DNA of 64,000 nucleotides from Pectinophora gossypiella (GCF_024362695.1 NC_065419.1:14074678-14138677), one strand, 5' to 3'; shown: positions 58,101 to 60,515, numbered from the stretch's first letter. The notes: generated from the letters alone by a model not told the origin. A program made the numbers and translations.

Positions 58101-60515
58101 TCACCCGGTACAACGTTTAAGACAACAGGCCTGAGGGTGCCCAGTTGGGCGCGAACCTCGGCTCAGGGCGTCGTCTGAGAGGAAAAATATTTGAAAGAAT
58201 TAATCGACCCTAGTGGGTCGATAGCGATAAGCGCTGAATGAGGGAAATCCTGTCTGTGTAAAATGAGGTTGTTTGTATGAAGTGTCCGGTGTGTGGTCAC
58301 ACCTAGGTGTGCAGGATTAGTAAATTCAAAGAATTACTTATTACAGGCATGTAGGTTCGATAGGTATAACTACATAGAGATTGAGCGTACCTTGTAAATT
58401 CCACATTCAGTTATTTACACATGTTTAAAAGCGAAATAGTATTCCTGTAAGCATAAAAGCATTAGTCTAGGTAGAACCACCAGAATAATGAAAACATGAA
58501 AACCCTTACAGGTGGGTTTCATCCCAATCGCAAATTCTATCATGTTGCACAGTTTAAGTTTAAAATCCAACGTTGGTATCTATGCGCCAGACATAGAACA
58601 ACTGGAACTCAAAACAAAACAACGAAAATCGAAATCCAGCGACAGTTAGATTCCCAAAACAGTTCGTCAATTAAAAACTCAAGCGCAGGATTTCGTGACA
58701 TCCGCTCGTCGGCTGATGACAAAAACCCGCCTCCGCTCGACCTTGCCATTGTCTTTGGAACCACTCATTTGCAGGTTTTTACTTCCACCCACCGCGGTTT
58801 GAGTTTCAAGCCTGAGAACGCTGGGTCTTTGTTTAGATTCGGATGATATTTGAAACTTTTCGAGTTGAAAGGAAAATAATCTGCTCATTTGAGAACTTAC
58901 GAGATGTTTTTAGTAAAATCTTGAGAATGGGGTAACAATCTGGATGATCTTAATAAATAATGTAATGTACTGCTTAGTCATTTTGGTCGAAACTTCTTTG
59001 GTTCAATTTCATTCGTCTAGGTATTATCTATATAAGACAAAAGTTTTCATTTCGTTGCATTTTTCATTAGTTACCATTTTAATAAGTACACTGTATTTCT
59101 GTAGTACTTAAGTACTTATTCTAATTAGATGTCTTTCCTTTTTTCAGATGGCGTCATTCGCGGGCATCCTGTCAAGCGACTGCTCGATCCACGCTCGCTT
59201 CCTGCTGTGCTCGGCCTTCGCCCCGCTGTGCTCCGAGCAGGTGTCGGGCTCCGTCAGCGCCTGCCGCGCGCTCTGCGAGACCGTTGCCGACGACTGCCGG
59301 GAACAACTCAACTCGTTGGCTCCTAACGTCATGCTCGATTGTGCCGCGTTCCCCCTCCGAGCTGACCGACGGCTCTGCATGAGACCGCCCAACGCCAGCG
59401 AGCTAGAGCCCGAGCCCCCTCCGCCGCCCCGCTGGCCCTACGAACACGAGATCAGAGAGCACGGTTGCCCTCCAGCCCACACCAGAGCTCCTACAGGAGA
59501 GTGCTGGCCAGCCTGCGGACAGAACGCCATCTACACGCAAAGCGAGAAGCGAACTGCCGAAATCTGGATGACTACACTCGCCTGGTTCTCTCTACTGTCT
59601 ACTTCTTTCGCGTTGCTCACATTCTGCGCAGAACCCTCGAGGTACAGATACCCTGAACGCCCGGTCGTGTGGATGGCAGCGTGCCACGCAATCGTTGCGT
59701 TAGCGCACGTAACACGGGGTTGGTTGGGGCCGAAGATAGTGTCCTGTGCTGGAACCACGCTAGCAGTCGACGGACTGGCGTCCCCAACCTGCGTAGCTTT
59801 CTTCTCATTGACATACTACTTCACCTTAGCAGCTGATGCGTGGTTTGCTAACGCTTGCGTGGCGTGGTACTTGACTGCTGCCAGTGAATGGTCAACAGAA
59901 GCGTTGGAGAGAGCCGCGGCATACCTTCACGCCGTATCGTGGGGATGGGCCGGTGCCTGGACCGCGGCAGCCCTGGCCCTGCGAAGAGTGACGGCAGATG
60001 AACTAACTGGGACCTGTGGGATATCGGACGCGGCGGCCGCGGCGCTTATTGGCGTACCCCGAGGGGCGCTCTTAGTCACATCTATAGCTCTGGCTATCGG
60101 CGCGTGCCCTGGCATAATGCGAGTGCGTCGAGCATTGGACTCGCGTGGAGCCAAGAGAGTGGGGAGGCTGGCGGCGCGCGCTGCGGCGGCTGGAGTGCTG
60201 TACTTTTTCCTGGCCGCGTTCGGGACGGGCGCGAGGGTTTTCGAAGCGCGGGCGCGGGAGACGCAGAGCGGCCTAGCGTTGCTGGCGGCTTTAGAGGCAG
60301 GCAACGTCGTGGAGACGTCCAAGTCAGGAGGACTGTCCATCTGCGTGTGGTTGTCCTGCGGCATCGCGGCCGGGGTTTGGGCCTGGACCAAGAAGTCTGC
60401 TATCGTGTGGAGAAAGGCGCTCTGCCCCCCGCGAAAAGCCCCCTGTTGTGCACCCCCCCTTCTCAGAACCCACCACCCCTACTACAAAAGACCGCTCCAT
60501 GTATCTAGAGTGTAA
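16000..60515 (+). CDS. Frizzled-family seven-pass Wnt receptor (two coding exons)
   Basis: Plasma-membrane receptor for Wnt ligands. The coding sequence joins 16000-16176 to 59148-60515 (59 + 455 codons, 514 residues). In order: signal peptide (1-16, MARIFVLLVGLCLVSA), a cysteine-rich ligand domain with all ten cysteines (C26, 34, 71, 80, 87, 98, 102, 109, 124, 136), an N-glycosylation sequon NWT at 40, a Pro/Glu linker, then seven membrane segments starting near residue 197. Frizzled signatures include GYNWTAMPN, RYPERPVVW before TM2, YYF in TM3, and a TM7 ending GVWAW. The Dishevelled-binding KTxxxW is KSAIVW. The tail is short and ends SRV, a possible class I PDZ ligand. The family call is firm. 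The divergent C-rich domain and short tail hint at the insect Frizzled-3 type, but Frizzled-4-like is not excluded. Confidence 0.93.
16201..16535. other. Start of intron, nothing recognised
   Basis: Unique AT-rich intronic sequence without supported features. Confidence 0.3.
16536..16650 (+). repeat. Family G repeat
   Basis: GGGACTTTCCAGG through GTAGATGGCGCCG to TTCATGGATAACAGACAT; best matched by 57046-57177. Confidence 0.55.
16650..17280. other. Unassigned intronic stretch
   Basis: Contains (CATCAT) runs near 16945 and an A-rich run at 17050; no gene supported. Confidence 0.3.
17285..17435. repeat. TAGG/CCTA-rich low-complexity region
   Basis: Repeated (TAGG)n and (CCTA)n tracts that can pair as inverted repeats (GGTAGGTAGGTACC at 17291, CCTACCTACCTA at 17333). 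Confidence 0.6.
17481..17551 (-). mobile_element. SINE family A fragment
   Basis: CCCCTCAATCAACCGGAGG to GCTCCACTGCGGGTTGGTGG only. Confidence 0.55.
17560..18149. other. Unassigned intronic stretch
   Basis: No gene supported; non-repetitive within this window. Confidence 0.3.
18150..18466 (+). mobile_element. Family D, long form
   Basis: Starts at ACCCGATTACTCTAACC and runs to TTTGCGGCAAATCTAC, with diverged 3' end and no clear poly(A). Same 5' class as 7416-7740 and 23651-23984. A short SINE B tail (18477-18515) follows. Confidence 0.65.
18874..18953 (+). mobile_element. Family D 3' end
   Basis: GAGCCCTGAGCGCTCCCCAT to AAGTCACGTC and an A-run; about 80 bp. Confidence 0.6.
19316..19334. 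promoter_or_regulatory. TCF-like motif in a GC-rich intronic island
   Basis: GATCAAAG at 19327-19334 with GCCGCTA (one base off the helper consensus GCCGCCR) at 19316-19322. It lies in a GC-rich island (about 19260-19385) inside AT-rich intron. Candidate Wnt-responsive element only. Confidence 0.3.
19377..19672. mobile_element. MITE family M with a nested element
   Basis: Ends CCTGGGAATGTTCC and GGGAAAATTCCCAGG form the terminal inverted repeat. Relative to 13484-13675 it is longer because of the TTAA-flanked insert at 19485-19583. Confidence 0.65.
19485..19583. mobile_element. TTAA-flanked mini-MITE (piggyBac-type) inside MITE M
   Basis: 99 bp bordered by TTAA at 19481-19484 and 19584-19587. 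The short ends CCCTTTCACGG and CCTTGAAAGTG are inverted. The empty site is visible in the sister MITE M (AAGAACAATTTTAAAAAG at about 13591-13608). TTAA duplication is the mark of piggyBac-type transposition. Confidence 0.55.
20430..20568 (+). mobile_element. RTE-like LINE 3' fragment
   Basis: Ends with the frame LHRQERGS then stop, like 2590-2757. The preceding CACTTGCGTCAGACAGAGTA segment is also found inverted at 42180-42205. Confidence 0.5.
20792..20903 (+). mobile_element. SINE family A tail
   Basis: ACCTCCACCAACCCG to CCCAGCAGTGGGACGTATA; head and core absent. Confidence 0.65.
21312..21610. mobile_element. MITE J interrupted by repeat K
   Basis: Left part GTAGTTTCCAAATAGTCAAA and right part GCAACCTTGGACGTCATAG belong to family J. 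Between them (about 21405-21551) sits repeat K, whose ends AAAACACATACTAAC and GTTAGTATGTGTTTT are inverted. The right third of J is missing. Confidence 0.55.
21628..21843 (+). mobile_element. Family D
   Basis: From about CACTATATCGACTCACTAGG to AAGTCAAGTCAAAG. The 3' A-run has decayed. Confidence 0.6.
22193..22825 (+). mobile_element. SINE family B split by a LINE end
   Basis: Head 22193-22275 and remainder 22591-22825 rejoin exactly at ATATAACAA, which is duplicated (22267-22275 and 22591-22599). Confidence 0.75.
22276..22590 (+). mobile_element. 5'-truncated LINE end with (TTA)n tail
   Basis: 315 bp between perfect 9-bp ATATAACAA repeats. Ends with AATAAACTTC and (TTATTA)n. The first part reads as a short C-terminal peptide. 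The GAAAAGCAGCAGCAATGCTG stretch is a typical 3' UTR hairpin region. Confidence 0.7.
22913..23030 (+). mobile_element. Degenerate SINE family A head
   Basis: CTCCATTGTCTAGTTGTTG, TTTCGACTCCCGATGG and GTCGAAATCACTTTG align to the A head; core and tail are absent. Confidence 0.4.
23040..23639. other. Unassigned intronic stretch
   Basis: No gene supported; unique within the window. Confidence 0.3.
23651..23984 (-). mobile_element. Family D with 11-bp TSD and partial ORF
   Basis: Flanked by ATTTAGAGACT at 23640-23650 and 23985-23995, with a T-run (poly(A) on minus) at the left. The minus strand keeps an open frame through most of it (DDPITLAIEAANQLA, DDFPQLALIAIDPLG). This suggests the 5' portion may derive from a LINE ORF; no known domain. 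Confidence 0.75.
24440..24545 (-). mobile_element. LINE 3' end with (TTGA)n tail
   Basis: AATCAATCAATAATACTTTATTGC (written in two parts: AATCAATCAATAATAC, TTTATTGC) and AATAGGCGGCCTTATTGC. A second copy of the outer 60 bp is at 47788-47852; the GGCCGCCTATTGCA motif also occurs at 29440. Confidence 0.55.
24588..24897 (-). mobile_element. SINE family B
   Basis: Tail TCTTCTATCGTGTGGGTTG through core to B-box GGGATTCGAACCCGGG; the A-box half of the head is eroded. Confidence 0.7.
25306..25430 (+). mobile_element. CR1-group LINE 3' UTR fragment
   Basis: GAGCTGCAGAGTAGTTTTAG, GATTCAAAGTGTGACTATG and GAGTTTGAATAG match the 3' end of the full-length LINE (55300-55412). Confidence 0.65.
25471..25619. 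mobile_element. MITE family E
   Basis: TA-CGGTCACGAGCA at left and TGCTCATGACTG-TA at right; full-length. Confidence 0.75.
25625..26205. other. Unassigned intronic stretch
   Basis: T-rich segment at 25660-25760; no gene supported. Confidence 0.3.
26208..26405 (+). mobile_element. SINE family B, tail-truncated
   Basis: Head ACAGCCTCTGTATCCCAGTG with B-box GTTCGAAACCC and core; stops near TTACTCGGTTAATCG. Confidence 0.65.
26553..26727 (-). mobile_element. RTE-type LINE C-terminus (family H)
   Basis: CATACATACATAAACTCACG at the left is the 3' end. The minus frame includes the conserved tail of an RTE ORF (compare GRGRPRRTYIDRIG at 56180-56220). A MITE E abuts it at 26728. Confidence 0.6.
26728..26868. 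mobile_element. MITE family E
   Basis: TACAGTCACGAGCAATATAA to GATGCTCATGACC; inserted in or beside family H sequence. Confidence 0.7.
27025..27031. promoter_or_regulatory. ATCAAAG (TCF-like) motif
   Basis: ATCAAAGCCG followed by GATGGTCGGCG, inside a non-repetitive segment. Single motif, so weak on its own. Confidence 0.2.
27129..27268 (-). mobile_element. SINE family B tail
   Basis: TCTATCGTGTGGGTTGTGAG to CAGTAAGTAGTTACC; head missing. Confidence 0.6.
27686..27874. mobile_element. MITE family P
   Basis: Inverted ends: GTTGGTGACATCGTAACGAA at left and ATGTCACTAACACCCTGTA at right. Related to the pair at 63125-63723. Confidence 0.6.
28035..28217 (-). mobile_element. CR1-group LINE 3' UTR
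   Basis: Closely matches the reverse complement of 55220-55412: TTCAAAAATATCTTTATTCA, AACGAACGTCTCATCCGCC and AGGGCCCTAGACGTTC. Confidence 0.75.
28480..29390. other. Unassigned intronic stretch
   Basis: No gene supported. AT-rich; a family G scrap lies at 28345-28400, just upstream. Confidence 0.3.
29393..29520 (+). mobile_element. LINE 3' end fragment
   Basis: AGGTTGCCTGGAAGAGATTG, AAGGCCGCCTATTGCAC and TTTTGTATTGTGTG, parallel to 8995-9125. Confidence 0.55.
29525..30540. other. Unassigned intronic stretch with a GC-rich patch
   Basis: GC-rich unique patch at 29810-29910 (GCTAACGCCGCGGGCGCAAC). No gene supported. Confidence 0.3.
30545..30700 (+). mobile_element. SINE family B, decayed
   Basis: B-box GGGTTCGAATCCCGG at 30559-30573, GCTGATCGCCCGATGTCC and TGTCAGGGGCC. 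Many small deletions. Confidence 0.5.
31087..31101. promoter_or_regulatory. TCF-like motif with helper-like GCCGCG
   Basis: GATCAAAG (31087-31094) is followed two bases later by GCCGCG (31096-31101) and then ACCGCCGA. It lies in a GC-rich non-repetitive island at 31060-31130. Drosophila TCF pairs an HMG site with a GCCGCCR helper; the match here is near, not exact. Confidence 0.35.
31165..31548. mobile_element. Long palindromic MITE (family F)
   Basis: About 380 bp with arms of about 90 bp: CTAATTTTATTTTAAGTTAT (31191) mirrors ATAACTTAAAATAAAATTAG (31499). AAAAGGAAAGGGACGG and CCGTCCCTTTCCTTTT are also mirrored. A related, interrupted copy is at 48208-48720. Confidence 0.7.
31550..32715. other. 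Unassigned intronic stretch
   Basis: Contains (GAAAT)n at about 32164-32185 and a lone B-box-like GGGTTCGAATCCCGG at 32549-32563 with no recognisable SINE around it. No gene supported. Confidence 0.3.
32722..32780 (-). mobile_element. SINE family B tail fragment
   Basis: CTTCTATCGTGTGGGTTGTG to CAACCCTGG only. Confidence 0.5.
32800..33000. mobile_element. Two MITE E copies head to head
   Basis: A partial copy (about 32800-32882) and a fuller copy (32881-33000) meet at CTCGTGACCGTACGGTCACGAG, read as CTCGTGACCG + TACGGTCACGAG, a perfect palindrome. Confidence 0.65.
33042..33408 (-). pseudogene. CR1-group LINE 3' end
   Basis: Near-identical to 11320-11684, including TTAGGTAGTCATTAATC and GTTATGGCTGAGGAGAAG. 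The minus strand carries the ORF2 C-terminus. Confidence 0.7.
33800..34084 (-). pseudogene. Tyrosine recombinase C-terminus (DIRS/Crypton-like), truncated
   Basis: Read on the minus strand from 34084 to the stop at 33800 (94 residues, no start codon). The frame contains ISGWIKSIFKEANI, then SIRSAVASKSW, ILSRGNWKSSETF and RRFYCRQ. This order (R-S-A-x-A-S, G-N/W-W, then F-Y-x-R with the putative nucleophile tyrosine) matches the C-terminal catalytic half of tyrosine recombinases from DIRS-like retrotransposons. A TAA directly upstream and loss of the N-terminal half show it is dead. The 3' flank (33535-33800) may be its UTR. A Crypton origin cannot be excluded. The SINE at 34130 lies just beyond. 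Confidence 0.6.
34130..34452 (-). mobile_element. SINE family B, full-length
   Basis: TTCTTCTATCGTGTGGG at left to CAACCACTGGACC at right. The B-box variant is GAATCGAACCCAGG. A (CTTCTT) run precedes the tail. Confidence 0.8.
34895..35226 (-). mobile_element. SINE family A with perfect 17-bp TSD
   Basis: 332 bp flanked by TATCCCAGAGGCACTAC at 34878-34894 and 35227-35243. This copy fixes the true ends of family A: head CAGCCTCCGTGGTCTAG (minus) and tail near AGGCAGTTTATG. The perfect duplication suggests a fairly young insertion. Confidence 0.9.
35417..35512 (-). mobile_element. RTE-like LINE 3' end
   Basis: CATCATCATCATCAGCCGTA, CCCACTGCTGGGCATAGG and CTCCCCCAAGGATCTCC. Its terminal segment is the same type of tail as in SINE A and SINE C. 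Confidence 0.55.
35520..36049. other. Unassigned intronic stretch
   Basis: GC-rich stretch at 35725-35775 (GCAGACGTCGCCGCGCGC). No gene supported. Confidence 0.3.
36050..36098. mobile_element. MITE J right-end fragment
   Basis: TTTATCTTTGACCTAGG then AAACCCAA, the right end of family J. Confidence 0.45.
36571..36716. mobile_element. MITE family E, full-length
   Basis: TACGGTCACGAGCATTAATA to GTGCTCATGACTGTA. Preceded by a family G scrap (36497-36547). Confidence 0.75.
36740..36825. repeat. TG/CA-rich microsatellite
   Basis: Mixed (TGTA)n, (TATA)n and (CA)n that can fold on itself. Confidence 0.6.
36857..36964 (+). mobile_element. SINE family A tail
   Basis: ACCAACCCGCAGTGGAGCAG to CCCAGCAGTGGGACGTATA; immediately followed by an inverted SINE C. 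Confidence 0.65.
36965..37254 (-). mobile_element. SINE family C, full-length
   Basis: (CATCAT)n end, GCTGGGGCACGGGCC, the core, a T-run, GGTCACCCATCCTATGACC (5S-like box C inverted) and ACCGCTGCGCCACCGAGCTC (A-box region inverted). Confidence 0.75.
37430..38100. other. Unassigned intronic stretch
   Basis: Includes a GC-richer patch (AGCGGCGCCTGCGCC at 38010-38024). No gene supported. Confidence 0.3.
38108..38165 (+). mobile_element. LINE 3' terminal fragment
   Basis: TTTTTAATGTGATTTAAGTG and GAGTTTTTGTATTGTATT, same as the end of 8515-9125. Confidence 0.5.
38332..38482 (+). mobile_element. SINE family B, core and tail
   Basis: AAGGCAAGTTAAGCCGATGG to CCACACGACAGAAGAAG; head missing. Confidence 0.6.
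38775..38940 (-). mobile_element. RTE-like LINE C-terminus
   Basis: The minus frame includes NVNVVSYTEVMELAFDRLEW, parallel to the plus copy at 2590-2757 (VNVVSYKEVKELAFDRQEW). Confidence 0.6.
39116..39345 (+). mobile_element. Family D, short form
   Basis: Begins GACGATTTCCCTCATTCAGC and ends AAGTCACGTT plus A-run. Confidence 0.7.
39346..40470. other. Unassigned intronic stretch
   Basis: Includes a GC-richer unique patch at 39920-39965. A family H 3' scrap (CATACATACATAAACTCACG) lies at 40287-40345. No gene supported. Confidence 0.3.
40478..40768 (-). mobile_element. SINE family A, head-truncated
   Basis: Tail GTCCCACTGCTGGAC to B-box GGGAATCGAACCCGG; the A-box half is lost at CTCCATCAGG. 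Confidence 0.7.
40946..41172 (-). mobile_element. Family D, short form
   Basis: T-run then GACGTGACTTATTGTAG, ending GATTGAGGGAAAT. Same 5' end as 58008-58249. Confidence 0.7.
41765..41830 (+). mobile_element. CR1-group LINE terminal fragment
   Basis: TTGACGATTCAAAGTGTAAT, TATGTTACCAACTGAATAAA and GATATTTTTGAATTTTG; about 60 bp of the LINE 3' end. Confidence 0.6.
41930..42205 (-). mobile_element. RTE-like LINE fragment split by a MITE
   Basis: AAGAGCCACGCTCT and GGTCGGTGTAGTA are joined in the sister copies (20530-20560) but separated here by 41948-42106. Confidence 0.55.
41948..42106. mobile_element. MITE family N with about 60-bp inverted arms
   Basis: Left arm GGGGGGTTAAAAAGGCCACA mirrors TGTGGCCTATTTAACCCCCC on the right. 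AGCAATATTGC is also mirrored. One arm of a relative is at 62955-62995. Confidence 0.7.
42240..42352 (+). mobile_element. CR1-group LINE 3' UTR, diverged
   Basis: GCCCTGTGCCGAGGTTTCTT, GCAGCAGTAGTTTTAGG and GGATGAGTCG match the 3' UTR of the full LINE. Confidence 0.6.
42507..42606 (-). mobile_element. SINE family B tail
   Basis: TTCTTCTATCGTGTGGGTTG to CCTGGCATAGCTCA. Confidence 0.6.
42610..43440. other. Unassigned intronic stretch
   Basis: No gene supported. A family H scrap (GATCCTGATACACTTCTCTT) is at 43294-43336. Confidence 0.3.
43446..43530 (+). mobile_element. tRNA-like SINE head of another family
   Basis: GTCTCCGTGGTGTAGTGGTA (A box) and CCGGGTTCGAAGTTCGACTG (imperfect B box). Not family A, B or C; the 3' extent is unclear. 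Confidence 0.45.
43884..44190 (-). mobile_element. SINE family B
   Basis: Full-length minus copy with a local duplication GCTGGCTTAACGTG in the core (about 44010-44045). Confidence 0.75.
44436..44600 (+). repeat. Possible Helitron-like repeat
   Basis: AACAAAGTCGCTTATTCTG, ACTACACAACGGATTTTGAT and AATAGATAGAGTGATTCAAG form a pattern common in lepidopteran genomes. Ends not defined. Confidence 0.4.
44675..44832 (+). repeat. Family L, long copy
   Basis: ACCTAACCTGTATTGGGCTG to GGGATAACGCTAGGCAGAAG and GATGATG. Best match is 61575-61708. Confidence 0.55.
44893..45225 (-). mobile_element. RTE-type LINE C-terminus (family H)
   Basis: CATATATAAACTCACGCC at the 3' end, TCCTGACACACTTCTCTTGC and GGACATCTCCAATTTGGTC. 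An internal stretch (44995-45160) of unknown origin splits the match. Confidence 0.5.
45262..45375 (-). mobile_element. Family H-related 3' end
   Basis: CATACATACATAAACTCACG then CCCTAATGGGGTGGGCAGAG and GCAGCCACTGTTGATACG; a distinct subfamily also seen at 49822-49880. Confidence 0.5.
45626..45836 (+). mobile_element. Family D, short form
   Basis: TTTCCCTCAATCAGCGC to AAGTCACGTC plus A-run; lacks TGCGGCAAA near the end. Confidence 0.65.
45840..46836. other. Unassigned intronic stretch with a TCF-like motif
   Basis: The GC-rich island at 46440-46545 contains ATCAAAGCC at 46494-46502. A decayed family H scrap lies at about 46085-46180. No gene supported. Confidence 0.3.
46837..46940. repeat. 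Family K repeat
   Basis: AAAACACATAATAACGGG, CCCGATATTTCGACACTG and CCATGATCACGGGATGAC; only the left arm. Confidence 0.55.
46945..47787. other. Unassigned intronic stretch
   Basis: Family H-like scrap at 47190-47280. No gene supported. Confidence 0.3.
47788..47852 (-). mobile_element. LINE 3' end with (TTGA)n tail
   Basis: AATCAATCAATCAATAATAC and TATACAAAGGACATAAAC, matching 24440-24500. Confidence 0.55.
47855..48207. other. Unassigned intronic stretch
   Basis: AT-rich; CGCGTCACGCGGGACGCG at 48084-48101 is a short GC-rich near-palindrome. No gene. Confidence 0.25.
48208..48720. mobile_element. Family F element split by a Helitron-like insert
   Basis: TTTTCTTATCCGCTGAAAAG, ACACACGTCAATTTTACG and, after the insert, CACACGTCAAACGGGTTGC and GATTCGCCCGGG match parts of 31165-31548. 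Confidence 0.5.
48460..48626 (+). mobile_element. Short non-autonomous Helitron-like element
   Basis: Begins TCTATATAAATAAAAATG and ends CACCGGGTCATCTAG. It sits between A and T, as Helitrons do (5' TC, 3' CTRR). The internal AACGGCTGAACCGATTCGG is typical of lepidopteran Helitrons. No Rep/helicase coding. Confidence 0.6.
48722..49022. other. Unassigned intronic stretch with a TCF-like motif
   Basis: GC-rich island 48840-48915 with ATCAAAG at 48874-48880 and TTGCGCCGGCGCAA, a perfect 14-bp palindrome, at 48881-48894. Confidence 0.3.
49024..49340 (-). mobile_element. SINE family B, near full-length
   Basis: TTCTTCTATCGTGTGGGTTG to CTCAACCACTGAGG; B-box GATTCGAACCCGGGG. Confidence 0.75.
49345..49820. 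other. Unassigned intronic stretch
   Basis: No gene or repeat recognised. Confidence 0.3.
49822..50140 (-). repeat. Family H-related 3' end split by a purine-rich low-complexity insert
   Basis: CATACATACATAAACTCACG (49822) and GCAGCCACTTTTGATACATA (50091) are adjacent in the copy at 45262-45375. Here they are separated by an A-rich tract (49895-50090) starting GAAAGGAAAGAAAGAAAC, probably another retroelement end. Confidence 0.5.
50161..50228 (-). mobile_element. SINE family B tail fragment
   Basis: TTCTATCGTGTGGGTTGTG to GGGTTACTATTGA. Confidence 0.5.
50700..52247 (+). CDS. LINE ORF1 protein (coiled coil plus SGNH-like domain)
   Basis: 515 residues, intact. Expected role: RNA-binding chaperone of the LINE ribonucleoprotein in the cytoplasm and nucleus. 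Residues about 14-120 are a long leucine-heptad coiled coil (KLEDQLKLALLELKNSKAL). A second coiled coil lies near 180-245 (IDQLQAQIKKLTKSLEYM), then a Pro/Ala-rich linker (270-325). The C-terminal 180 residues resemble the SGNH/esterase fold known from CR1 ORF1 proteins: a block-I-like FSDEIG near 332, a block-III-like AGRRGN near 384, and hydrophobic strands IIILAG and VILFALPF. The catalytic serine of the GDS motif and a clear D-x-x-H are not seen, so it may be a non-catalytic relative. There is no CCHC zinc knuckle or PHD finger. The domain call is by eye only. Confidence 0.75.
   Translation: MSTMSSMTTRSVAARKLEDQLKLALLELKNSKALCEQLLSEREDSEKEVLVILEQNKQLKSEMAALHQRLNDVEDQNDQLQRTVHVFDRSCDEFETALKRTVVLERELRDAHKQISDFELADSTFKTSQTQSLFDELIIDSPDLVPAATPSHEVLCSKSNLTCDSPQASTSHHHLFNTGQHLLNEINTCTVTLENQTKKYECEIDQLQAQIKKLTKSLEYMTLDYEVAQKTIRKHELAADKIVSLSFHNAERFDSLINRQYRCKHSSSQTERLARVSESSPLSAPAPAHQLVPAPQDLLLTPIDNDNNTSFSSATGQAAPAPVNKAQNIIMFSDEIGKSMGLQLSHFLRRAVINNCMPGASYLDILKRIISYQFSQNSTIIILAGRRGNANKELLTHYISLLNSLPNVAQVILFALPFSQSQLKTENKFRHDLNLTLHTLVCDYYNKFQFIDTNSYVRNFYLTKDRYYYLSNFYKRQIAKSLSFFFTIESANSLAFNASAPIEQPIFISDICNLN
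52253..55156 (+). pseudogene. LINE ORF2: AP endonuclease and reverse transcriptase, one in-frame stop
   Basis: Frame of 967 codons. One TAA at codon 100 (52550-52552) interrupts it; the frame is otherwise open and continuous. The product would nick target DNA and reverse transcribe the element RNA. Endonuclease motifs: HQNIQG and TEHWL before the stop, VYRPP, GDFNID (about residue 165), CIDNIF and SDHC (about 228) after it. Reverse transcriptase motifs: NFRPISILPTLSKIFEKI, QFGFTKGRSTTDA, DLSKAFDCVCHDIL, GVPQGSILGP (about 660) and FADD (about 691). The C-terminus has CIRFYNKIP. No RNase H domain. As written, the stop separates the endonuclease N-terminus from the rest; an internal ATG at 52640 could only give a protein lacking part of the endonuclease. 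Confidence 0.9.
55470..56020. other. Unassigned intronic stretch
   Basis: No gene or repeat recognised. Confidence 0.3.
56023..56260 (-). pseudogene. RTE-type LINE C-terminal fragment (family H)
   Basis: The minus frame contains AKVDGRAGRGRPRRTYIDRI then GDVLIKGLVDVL, the basic G-R-P-R-R-T tail of RTE-type ORFs. The 3' end is CATACATACATAAACTCACG on plus. No catalytic region remains. Confidence 0.6.
56265..56770. other. Unassigned intronic stretch
   Basis: No gene supported. Confidence 0.3.
56775..56915. mobile_element. MITE family O (inverted arms)
   Basis: AGGGTGGTATTAATAAACGA mirrors AGTTTATTAATACCACCCTT. The next segment, ACTGCCCTCAAGATCATG, is mirrored too. About 140 bp. Confidence 0.75.
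57046..57177 (+). repeat. Family G repeat, full copy
   Basis: GGACTTTCCAGGCTACG, CAGATGGCGCTGTACAG and GGTATAAATGATGACCC. Confidence 0.6.
57300..57999. other. Unassigned intronic stretch with a GC-rich island
   Basis: Island 57540-57665 contains CACCGCCGGCG, TTTCAAAGCCG and GGTTGCGCGCGCGCAAC, a strong palindrome at 57624-57640. No gene; candidate regulatory DNA. Confidence 0.3.
58008..58249 (-). mobile_element. Family D, short form with 8-bp TSD
   Basis: CTGTCTGT at 58000-58007 and 58250-58257 flanks a T-run (poly(A) on minus) and an element whose 5' end is ATTTCCCTCATTCAGCGC. Confidence 0.8.
58260..59130. other. Last part of the intron, nothing recognised
   Basis: Includes an open frame at 58496-58846 with no domain and no splice logic; treated as chance. 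Confidence 0.3.
59148..60515 (+). CDS. Frizzled exon 2: rest of the cysteine-rich domain, seven membrane segments and tail
   Basis: 455 codons after the acceptor CCTTTTTTCAG, ending at TAA 60513-60515. It opens with MASFAGILSSDCSIHARFLL; this Met is internal, not a start. GC-rich and Ala-rich, unlike the AT-rich flanks. Membrane segments fall near exon residues 138-160, 171-190, 215-241, 258-279, 298-320, 340-360 and 395-414. Family signatures: RYPERPVVW, TYYF, HAVSWGW, ELTGTCG and KSAIVW. Confidence 0.93.
   Translation: MASFAGILSSDCSIHARFLLCSAFAPLCSEQVSGSVSACRALCETVADDCREQLNSLAPNVMLDCAAFPLRADRRLCMRPPNASELEPEPPPPPRWPYEHEIREHGCPPAHTRAPTGECWPACGQNAIYTQSEKRTAEIWMTTLAWFSLLSTSFALLTFCAEPSRYRYPERPVVWMAACHAIVALAHVTRGWLGPKIVSCAGTTLAVDGLASPTCVAFFSLTYYFTLAADAWFANACVAWYLTAASEWSTEALERAAAYLHAVSWGWAGAWTAAALALRRVTADELTGTCGISDAAAAALIGVPRGALLVTSIALAIGACPGIMRVRRALDSRGAKRVGRLAARAAAAGVLYFFLAAFGTGARVFEARARETQSGLALLAALEAGNVVETSKSGGLSICVWLSCGIAAGVWAWTKKSAIVWRKALCPPRKAPCCAPPLLRTHHPYYKRPLHVSRV

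Larger units (their letters stand above)
16177..59147 (+). other. Frizzled intron 1 (42,971 bp)
   Basis: Starts GTAAGG and ends with a pyrimidine-rich tract and CAG (CCTTTTTTCAG). It is phase 0 and interrupts the cysteine-rich domain between cysteines 2 and 3. It contains most repeats listed here. No other exon is needed: alignment across the junction to known Frizzled domains leaves no missing residues. Confidence 0.85.

Noticed and set aside
58496..58846. 116-codon open frame near the end of the intron
   Set aside because: No domain, no similarity recognised, low-quality codon pattern; treated as chance.
59148..59150. ATG at 59148 as a real start codon
   Set aside because: It directly follows a strong acceptor (TTTTTTCAG) and splits the cysteine-rich domain; a protein starting here would lack a signal peptide and two CRD cysteines.
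59129..60508. Alternative frames on both strands within frizzled exon 2
   Set aside because: High GC removes stop codons from other frames; none has a recognisable domain, whereas the 59148 frame carries all Frizzled signatures.
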